Assembly (NCBI GenBank): GCA_942491465.1
Contig: CALOBA010000079.1
Location: 1 to 29,686, forward strand
DNA: 29,686 bases
Reading direction: 5' to 3'
Origin: CALOBA01 sp942491465
GTDB taxonomy: Bacteria; Pseudomonadota; Gammaproteobacteria; Chromatiales; Chromatiaceae
The notes under the pieces are model-generated. The model saw nothing but the letters and a program-made list of their open reading frames with translations. It was not told where the DNA came from and did no database searches. Positions 14,981 through 21,330 of the stretch are shown one piece after another. The translations under genes were made by a program, and so were the position numbers. Each line of letters starts with the position of its first letter. Position 1 is the first letter of the stretch.

Positions 14981-16196
14981 CGCTTCGAGCTGCCGGGGGG
15001 CGTTGCGTATCAGCGTGATCACGGAGACCTACCCGCCCGAGATCAACGGCGTCGCCAATACCATGCGCCAGCTGGTGCAGGGGCTTGCCCGCCGCGGTCA
15101 TCGGCTGACCTTGATTCGGCCGCGTCAGCGTCGAGATCGCGATTCGGCAGCGTTGCCCGAGCCCGCGGCCGAGATGGTGGGGCTGTTTCTGGTGCCGGGG
15201 TTGCCGTTGCCCGGTTATCGCGGACTGCGCTTCGGCCTGCCGGTGTACTGGCGGTTGCGCCGGCGCTGGCATCGCGAGCGGCCGGATGCCGTCTACATTG
15301 CGACTCAGGGGCCGCTGGGCCGGGCGGGGCTGGCGGCGGCGCGCGATCTGGATATCGCCGTGTTGACGGGCTTTCATACCCAGTTTCACCAGTACAGCCG
15401 CTTCTACGGCCTGGGCCTGTTGATGCGGCCCATCGCTCGCTCGCTGCGGCGGTTTCACAACCGCTCCGACGGCACGCTGGTGCCTACCTCGGCGCTCGGC
15501 CATGAGCTGGAAGACCAAGGCTTCGAGCGCGTGCAGGTCTTCAGCCGCGGGGTCGATACCACGCTGTTCTCGCCCGCACGGCGCCGCGCAGCGCTGCGGG
15601 CGGGTTGGGGCTGCGACGATGGGGCGCCGGTGGTGCTGTACGTCGGGCGCATTGCCGCGGAGAAGAACATCGGTCTGGCCCTCCATGCCTTCGAGGCCAT
15701 CGCGCGGCGCCGCCCGGACGCGCGTTTCGTGCTGGTGGGCGATGGTCCCGAATCGAGCCGGCTGAGCGCTCGGCACCCGAGCTATGTCTTTACCGGGGCG
15801 AAGGTCGGTGTCGAGCTCGCCGAGCACTATGCCTCCGCGGACCTTTTTCTGTTCCCGAGCTTGACCGAGACCTTTGGCAACGTGGTCACCGAGGCCATGG
15901 CGAGTGGGCTAACGGTCGTCGCGTTCGACTATGCGGCGGCCCACGAGCACATCCGCTCGGCGGAGAACGGCATTGTGGTCCCCTGCGGGGAACCGCATGC
16001 CTTCATCGACGCCGCCGGCGAGGCGGCCGATGACCTGGACAGATTGCGGCGACTGGGCCGTGCGGCGGCGAACACCGCCCGGGGGATCGATTGGGATCGG
16101 GTGATCCTGGGTGTCGAGCAGCGATTGCGCGCTGCGATCCATCGGCATCGGCGACCGGATGGTGGCGACGAGATGCGGGCGACAACGCTGAATTAG
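14970..16196 (+). CDS. GT4 glycosyltransferase (SqdX/MgtA-like)
   Basis: This 408-residue GT-B enzyme starts at a GTG with a GGGGGGA site and overlaps the previous gene by 11 bases. The N-terminal domain opens ISVITETYPPEINGVANTMR and has TGFHTQFHQYSRFY; the C-terminal domain has VLYVGRIAAEKNIGLAL, FVLVGDGPE and the EX7E motif in FPSLTETFGNVVTEAMASG. The sequence is close to retaining transferases that glycosylate diacylglycerol or mannosylate lipids (SqdX, MgtA, Agt). With the OlsB-OlsA pair it suggests a joint operon for phosphorus-free membrane lipids. The sugar donor and acceptor are not determined by the motifs. Confidence 0.85.
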   Translation: MASDASSCRGALRISVITETYPPEINGVANTMRQLVQGLARRGHRLTLIRPRQRRDRDSAALPEPAAEMVGLFLVPGLPLPGYRGLRFGLPVYWRLRRRWHRERPDAVYIATQGPLGRAGLAAARDLDIAVLTGFHTQFHQYSRFYGLGLLMRPIARSLRRFHNRSDGTLVPTSALGHELEDQGFERVQVFSRGVDTTLFSPARRRAALRAGWGCDDGAPVVLYVGRIAAEKNIGLALHAFEAIARRRPDARFVLVGDGPESSRLSARHPSYVFTGAKVGVELAEHYASADLFLFPSLTETFGNVVTEAMASGLTVVAFDYAAAHEHIRSAENGIVVPCGEPHAFIDAAGEAADDLDRLRRLGRAAANTARGIDWDRVILGVEQRLRAAIHRHRRPDGGDEMRATTLN

Positions 16197-16299
16197 GCGA
16201 CGGATAGGCAATCCAACCGCATCCGGTCGAGCCGGCTGGCGGGGAATGACCTCGGCCAGGTCCGAGGCGGACGTGGCCGTACCGACGCCCCAATGCCGT

Positions 16300-16395
16300 T
16301 AAGTCAAGGTTCAGAAACAAGTGGTGCAGACGCAACCACGAAACGGCCAATCAAAAGGTTCAGCGAACTTGTTTCTGAACCGATCCTAAGTCAAG
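16300..16395. mobile_element. MITE-like element with 15-base terminal inverted repeats
   Basis: Perfect inverted repeats GGTTCAGAAACAAGT (16308-16322) and its complement (16367-16381) enclose 44 bases that contain a further internal GGTTCAGCGAAC. Identical TAAGTCAAG words at 16300-16308 and 16387-16395 flank it and may be a target duplication, although five extra bases separate the right terminus from its copy. No coding capacity. It lies just after the glycosyltransferase gene. Confidence 0.5.
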
Positions 16396-16397
16396 CC

Positions 16398-16462
16398 GTG
16401 GGAGCGGCTTCCAGCCGCGACGGTCGCCGCGCGAGCCGAGTCGCGGCTTGAAGCCGCTCCCC
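16398..16462. repeat. REP-like palindrome (GTGGGAGCGGCTT type)
   Basis: The arms GTGGGAGCGGCTTCCAGCCG (from 16398) and CGGCTTGAAGCCGCTCCC (16444-16461) are complementary apart from a few bases, with a GC-rich loop. It shares its outer GGGAGCG words with 9055-9123. It sits between the MITE-like element and the kinase gene. Confidence 0.65.
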
Positions 16463-16750
16463 CAAAGCGCTCCTTAATGGCATTGACCGACGCCCCGCAG
16501 CCAGTCGATAAGCTGCTCTGGGTCGGTACAGACGCCGAAGGCGGGCGTCAAGACAAGTCAGGTGGTATGAAAGTTCACAGAAACCGCCTTAGCGCGCAGC
16601 TCGGACTGAGCAGGGCCGACTCGTCAGCGCAGCAGGTTCTCCCAGCCTAAGCGATCCAAGCGCGGGCAGTCGTCGTCATTGGGACGGCGCCTCTTGCTCG
16701 CCGGCAGACTGCGCGGATTCCGCCTGGCCGAACCGCTCAGCGAACCTGTC
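16463..16750. other. Gene-poor stretch with short protein-like remnants
   Basis: No intact gene is supported between the glycosyltransferase stop (16196) and the kinase ATG (16751). Besides the two palindromic elements, the minus strand shows short C-terminus-like pieces: TPAFGVCTDPEQLIDWLRG before a TAA near 16475, and RRPNDDDCPRLDRLGWENLL before a TGA at 16624. Both are too short and isolated to call. The word ACCGACGCCCC is repeated at 16281-16291 and 16486-16496, and CAATGCCGTTAAG recurs inverted as CTTAATGGCATTG, so repeats have nested here. Confidence 0.4.
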
Positions 16751-18526
16751 ATGTCTTCACGTCTCCTCCCTGGACCGGCCGTTGGGGCTGGACCGCCCGA
16801 TCTGCCCGCACTGCGCAACGCCCTGCTCGACGAGCTGATGCTGCTGATCGGGCTCGGGCTGCTGATCAATCAAGCGGCAGCCATCTACAAGTATCTGACC
16901 CTGGTCGCGGTCTGGTGCGTCCCCGTGAACAGCGCCGTCGTCGTCGGCCTCTGGCTGCTCTGGCTGTTGCGCCGCCGCCTGTCCTACCGACCCCGCGCCA
17001 TGCTGTTTCTGGGCTGTCTATGGGTGATGGCAGTGGCCTCGGTGGCCAGCTACGGGCCGGTCGCCCTTTCCAAGGGCTATTTCATCCTGCTCGCGCTGCT
17101 GGCCGTATTGTTGCTCGGCAACCGCGCCGGTTGGATCAGCTTGGGCCTGGTGGGGCTGTCGTTGTTGACCATCGGCTATGGGGCCAGCAGCGGGCTGCTG
17201 GTCTATGGGCTCGACTATCCGGTCTATGCCGGCTCGGCGCTGGTCTGGGTGCAGAACGCCTTCGGCTACACCCTGTTCGCCGGCATCAGCGCCCGGGTTG
17301 CGGCGCGCATCATCGGCTCCTTGGATCAAGCGGTGGTTGGACTGGCCGCGCACAATGCCGAGCTCCACCGCTCGGCCCAGGCCCTGCGCGACGCCTGCGC
17401 CGAGGCGCGCACGGCCAACCGCGCCAAGGACCGCCTGCTGGCCATGGTCAGCCACGAGCTGCGCGGGCCGCTGCATATCCTGTTGGGGCAGGTGGGGCTG
17501 CTCATGCGCGCCGAGGCCTCGGCGCTGGAGCGTCCCGAGATGCTGCGCGACCTGCGCCGCACGGCGCTGCTGCTGCAGGAGCGGGTCCGAGATCTGCTCG
17601 ACCTGGCCCGTGCCGAGGGGGCCGCGGTGCCCTTGCGTCCCGCCCCCTGCGATCCGGTCGCCATCGTCCGCGAGGCCGCCGCGCAGCTGCGCGCCGCCAT
17701 GCGCGAGAAGGGCCTGGCGCTGCGGCTGGACTCGGCCCTTGCCCGGCCCGCAGCGCCGCCGACCCCGCAGCCGATCCCCCCGTCAATCCAGGTCCTGCTC
17801 GATCCCGGGCGGCTGTCGCAGGCGGTGTCCAACCTGCTCGACAACGCGGTCAAGTACACGGCGGTCGGCACCATCAGCCTGCGCCTGCGCAGCCGCGTGC
17901 GTCGCCACCGTCCCGATCGATTGGTCCTCGCCATCCTGGTGCGCGATACCGGGGCGGGCATCGCCGCCGCCGATCAGGCCCGCGTCTTCCGCCCGTTCGA
18001 GCGCGTGGGCGCTGCCGCGGCCCCCGGCAGCGGGCTGGGTCTGGCCATCGCTAGAGCGCTGGTGGAGGCGATGGACGGGCGCCTGCGCCTGAGCAGCCGA
18101 CCGGGGCAGGGCAGCTGGTTCTGGATCGGCTTTCCGGCCTTGGAGCCGGCGGGAGCGCCGCCAGCCGCGTGCGCCGCCGCGCCAGTTGCCGCGCCGATGC
18201 CGAACACGAGCGCGGAGCCTGCGTCTTGTCCCGCACCGCTGCCGAACGCGCGCGCCGCGCCTTCGGGGCTCGATGCCGAGACCCTGGTCGCGCTCTGCCG
18301 CAACTGGCTGCGCCGCTGGCGCACCCTCGACCCGGACGAGGTCGCAGCCTTTGCCGAAGGGCTGCGGGACTGGGCCGAGGCCCGCCCGGCGCCGGGGCTG
18401 GAGCGCTGGGCCGCGGCGCTGGCCGCGGCGTCCAACCCGAGCACGCAGCAGCGGCTGTTGGCCGAGCTGCCCGACCTGCTGCCGCCGACGCCGCCGCCGC
18501 AGGCGCTGGAGGCCCTGCGCGGCTAG
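16751..18526 (+). CDS. Membrane sensor histidine kinase, ends at an in-frame amber codon
   Basis: The predicted 591-residue kinase begins with five or six hydrophobic segments (about residues 25-180, for example LALLAVLLLGNRAGWISLG), with no large periplasmic sensor. The kinase core follows: H-box MVSHELRGPLH with phosphorylated H235, N-box NLLDNAVKYT at 361-370, G1 DTGAGI at 399, and G2 GSGLGLAIARALVEAMDG at 426. After the core comes an Ala/Pro linker and a helical C-terminal domain. The amber codon at 18524 interrupts that domain, since the same frame stays coding to 18703. The upstream TTG at 16679 is in frame, but the ATG at 16751 is preferred although its ribosome-binding site is poor. 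It opens the gene train that ends with the response regulator at 27624, its likely partner. Confidence 0.88.
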   Translation: MSSRLLPGPAVGAGPPDLPALRNALLDELMLLIGLGLLINQAAAIYKYLTLVAVWCVPVNSAVVVGLWLLWLLRRRLSYRPRAMLFLGCLWVMAVASVASYGPVALSKGYFILLALLAVLLLGNRAGWISLGLVGLSLLTIGYGASSGLLVYGLDYPVYAGSALVWVQNAFGYTLFAGISARVAARIIGSLDQAVVGLAAHNAELHRSAQALRDACAEARTANRAKDRLLAMVSHELRGPLHILLGQVGLLMRAEASALERPEMLRDLRRTALLLQERVRDLLDLARAEGAAVPLRPAPCDPVAIVREAAAQLRAAMREKGLALRLDSALARPAAPPTPQPIPPSIQVLLDPGRLSQAVSNLLDNAVKYTAVGTISLRLRSRVRRHRPDRLVLAILVRDTGAGIAAADQARVFRPFERVGAAAAPGSGLGLAIARALVEAMDGRLRLSSRPGQGSWFWIGFPALEPAGAPPAACAAAPVAAPMPNTSAEPASCPAPLPNARAAPSGLDAETLVALCRNWLRRWRTLDPDEVAAFAEGLRDWAEARPAPGLERWAAALAAASNPSTQQRLLAELPDLLPPTPPPQALEALRG

Positions 18527-18703
18527 GCCGAGCTGGGCCTGACCCTGCGCGTCGAGCAGTGGTGCGACGCCTGGGCGGGCAGCGACCGGCGCTATCGCTG
18601 CCTGACCGACGCGGTGCGCACCCTCGCCCACGGCTTCGACCCCGAGCCCCTGCTGGCGCTGATCGAAGCCTATCTCGACGCCGCCGCACCGCCCGAGGCC
18701 TGA
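18527..18703 (+). pseudogene. In-frame continuation of the kinase beyond the amber stop
   Basis: Directly after TAG at 18524-18526 the same frame is open for 58 codons to a TGA at 18701, with G or C in nearly every third position. It reads AELGLTLRVEQWCDAWAGSD and later LLALIEAYLDAAAPPEA, helical like the preceding domain. A single change of TGG to TAG would explain it (ALRG-W-AELG). Either the kinase lost its last 58 residues or the stop is an assembly error or is read through. Confidence 0.6.
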
Positions 18704-18856
18704 GCTCGGCGGCGCAAATTGCAGCCGACCGCTTCGATGTTGCGGCACGCCGATGCCCGAACCGGCCCGATTGGGCGATCCTGACTGGTGACCAGCGCGC
18801 GCGCCGCAACCGCCGCCGCGCGCCCCGAATGCCCACCCGAACCCCGGAGCAATCCC

Positions 18857-19186
18857 ATGTCCGATGCCCACCGCCGCGCCGATACCGACCGCCGCGACAG
18901 CACCCAGCGCAGCGCCGAGCTGGAGGCCGCCTATCGGCTCTGGCGACGCCTCTGCGTCCAGGTTGCCGGCGCCTCGGGACAGCGCATGCGCGCGGCCCTG
19001 CTCGATATGGCGCGCACCCGTGATCCTGCCGCCGCGCGCGCCTGCCTCGCCGCCTTGCTCGCCGCACAGCCCGAGGCCCCGAGCCTGGCCGACCTGGTGG
19101 CGGGCGCGCGCTGGCTGCGCGACGACGCCGGCGCCTGGGCCGGCGGCGACCAGGCGCTGAGCTACCGCTTGCACCTCGAAGGCTGA
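18857..19186 (+). CDS. Small helical hypothetical protein, 109 residues
   Basis: The ATG at 18857 follows a GGAG site by nine bases. The product is Arg/Ala-rich and helical (SAELEAAYRLWRRLCVQVAG, then ALLDMARTRDPAAARACLAA), cytoplasmic, with no recognised motif. Its composition resembles the helical C-terminal domain of the preceding kinase, so it could be a partner of it (inference). It is the second gene of the train; the next begins 190 bases downstream. The function is unknown to me. Confidence 0.65.
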   Translation: MSDAHRRADTDRRDSTQRSAELEAAYRLWRRLCVQVAGASGQRMRAALLDMARTRDPAAARACLAALLAAQPEAPSLADLVAGARWLRDDAGAWAGGDQALSYRLHLEG

Positions 19187-19375
19187 TTGCGCTGATCCCA
19201 TCACCGGCCTCGATCCATGCCCCAGCCAGCTGTCTGCGGCGCGCGCAAGGTCCGTTGCGCCGCCGCCCGCGGGATGCCGGCGCGCCCCGGAGCCGCCGCG
19301 TCGCCAACGGCCGCAACGATGATCGACGCCCCATCGCCGGCGGCATTGCCGCCTTCATCCCCACCGGAGCCGACC

Positions 19376-21289
19376 ATGTCGACCACGACCACGACCACGA
19401 CCAGCACCGCAAGCGACCAGCAACAGGTCACCAACGCCGTCACCCTGCCATCAACGGCGCCCGCGAGCGGCCCCCAGGCGGGCTGGGACGGCAGCCTCAT
19501 CGCCATCGATGCCTTCACCGATTCCGACACCAGCACCGCGGTGGGCTATGGGCAGACGCTCGATCTGCTGCCGTTCGCCCAGGGTCAGGCACTGGCCGTG
19601 GGCGCGACCGATGCGCTGACCCTCGACCGGACCGAGAGCACCACGACCAACGGCAAGACAACAACCAATCCGGTGACGCTCTACGACTTGATTTTCGCGC
19701 AGGCCAACAACCTCTTCCCGGTGCAGAGCAACGGCGTGATGCAAGGGCTGTTCACCGGGACCTATGCGCCGCTGACGGTGCCGACGCCGCTGCCGTCGGG
19801 CAGCGCAAGCACCGATGCGGACGCGCCGGCGCCGAGCGTCAACGCCTGGCTGTTCTATCAGCAGATCACGGCCGACCCCACCAGCACCTTGGCGCAGGAC
19901 TTCGTCAATACCTGCAACAGTGCCGCCACCAATGCCACCGGGTCGGCGAGCCTCCAGAGCGCGCTGAACGGCTTCTTTCAGGGCACCGAGGGCTTCAAGA
20001 ACGTCACCGGCACCGACTACATCCTGGTGCAGAGCTATCTCAACCGCTTCGCCTACGCCTGGGCCGAGTTCGAGTCGGTGTACCTGTACTATCTGACCAG
20101 CGCCGGCGGCACCGCGCCGGGCAGTGCCGCGGGCGCCGTCGTGCTGGCCGCCAAAGCGGGCAATACGCTGCCCATCGACGCCAAAGGCAACACCGACGCC
20201 AATGCCGGCTATACCCTTTCGTACTACAGCACTCAGGACAGCGGCAAGAGCGCCTACGACAGCCTCTGTGCCGGCAATCAGCCCAGCGTGACCGCCGACA
20301 AGACGCTGTCGTTCGCATCGCAGCAGCTCGTCTCGGACCCGAATGCGGACATCCCGGCGATCTGCCTGCAATGCAGCTATGCGTCCCTGTCCACCTTCAC
20401 CGGCGAAGACAGCGACTGGGGCAGCATCGTGCCGGTCCTGGGCGGCACCGTCGACGGCCAGCAGGTCCTCGGCGTGGATTGGCGCAAGCAACCGCCGACG
20501 GAGACCTGGGAGGACAAGGCGAAGGACGGCATCGATGACTTCTGGAACAGTTGGTGGACGCAGGCATTCTTGGGCGCGACCAACCTGATCATGGGCATCT
20601 CGATGCTGGCGGAGGGTGTCGGCTGGCTCACCAAGAAATTCAAGAAGGCGGAGGCGACGGCGGAGCAGGAGACGGGCTCGGGCGAGCTCAGCGAGCAGCA
20701 GGTGGACGACATCAAGGCGCAGGGCAAGGACGCGGAGGCGACGCTGGAACAAGAGACCCAAACCACCGCGGACAAGCTCGGTCAGGACGTTCAGGTGCCG
20801 AAGCCCGAGGACCTGTCGGCGCAGCAGCAGCAGGTCGCCGAGCAGCAACAGGCGAACGACGAGCAGGTCGAGACCAAGGCCGAGACCGCCGAGCAGCAGA
20901 CCGAGGAGCAGGAGCTGCAAAACGAGGCGGACCAGATTCAGGACGACGCCCAGATCCAAGTCGATCAACCTCTGGAGGCGGACGCCGATGCGGTGAAGCA
21001 GGAGGCAGACGAGGTCGAGCAGGTCAAGCCCGGCGAGACCGGCGCGCAGCAGACCCTCGCCGAGGATCAGCAGCACATTGCCGGCACCCAGGAGCAGATC
21101 ACCAACGAAGACCAGGCGGACTCCGACACCACGGCCGAGCAGCTGGAGGAGGAAAACCAGAACGTCGAGGACGAAGCGCAGCAGGTCGACAAGGAAGAAG
21201 AGCAGGAGAAGCAGGAGCAGGAGAAGAAGCAAGAGGATGAGAAGAAGGACGGCGACAACGATGTCGACGGCCTCGACGACCTGCGCTAG
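19376..21289 (+). CDS. Large membrane-anchored protein with acidic Gln/Glu-rich coiled-coil tail
   Basis: This 637-residue protein has three parts. Residues 1-390 are a Ser/Thr/Gly-rich globular region starting MSTTTTTTTSTAS, with segments such as YILVQSYLNRFAYAWAEFES and VPVLGGTVDGQQVLGVDW. A single membrane segment FLGATNLIMGISMLAEGVGW lies at about 398-418, followed by the basic KKFKK. Residues 425-637 are a highly acidic, Gln-rich coiled coil (AEQQTEEQELQNEADQIQDD) ending GDNDVDGLDDLR. The ATG at 19376 has a CGGAGC site; earlier in-frame codons look non-coding. The polythreonine start is encoded by a GACCAC hexamer repeat. No signal peptide is seen. I do not recognise a family; the layout resembles the next gene's product. 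Confidence 0.8.
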   Translation: MSTTTTTTTSTASDQQQVTNAVTLPSTAPASGPQAGWDGSLIAIDAFTDSDTSTAVGYGQTLDLLPFAQGQALAVGATDALTLDRTESTTTNGKTTTNPVTLYDLIFAQANNLFPVQSNGVMQGLFTGTYAPLTVPTPLPSGSASTDADAPAPSVNAWLFYQQITADPTSTLAQDFVNTCNSAATNATGSASLQSALNGFFQGTEGFKNVTGTDYILVQSYLNRFAYAWAEFESVYLYYLTSAGGTAPGSAAGAVVLAAKAGNTLPIDAKGNTDANAGYTLSYYSTQDSGKSAYDSLCAGNQPSVTADKTLSFASQQLVSDPNADIPAICLQCSYASLSTFTGEDSDWGSIVPVLGGTVDGQQVLGVDWRKQPPTETWEDKAKDGIDDFWNSWWTQAFLGATNLIMGISMLAEGVGWLTKKFKKAEATAEQETGSGELSEQQVDDIKAQGKDAEATLEQETQTTADKLGQDVQVPKPEDLSAQQQQVAEQQQANDEQVETKAETAEQQTEEQELQNEADQIQDDAQIQVDQPLEADADAVKQEADEVEQVKPGETGAQQTLAEDQQHIAGTQEQITNEDQADSDTTAEQLEEENQNVEDEAQQVDKEEEQEKQEQEKKQEDEKKDGDNDVDGLDDLR

Positions 21290-21330
21290 CCGACCGGTCC
21301 CCAGCCGCCGCCCGCCCCGGCGGGCGGCCC

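Noticed and set aside
16624..16869. Minus-strand 81-codon frame overlapping the kinase start
   Set aside because: Ser/Arg-rich with no site or family; only its last 20 residues look protein-like, so it is mentioned only as a possible remnant.
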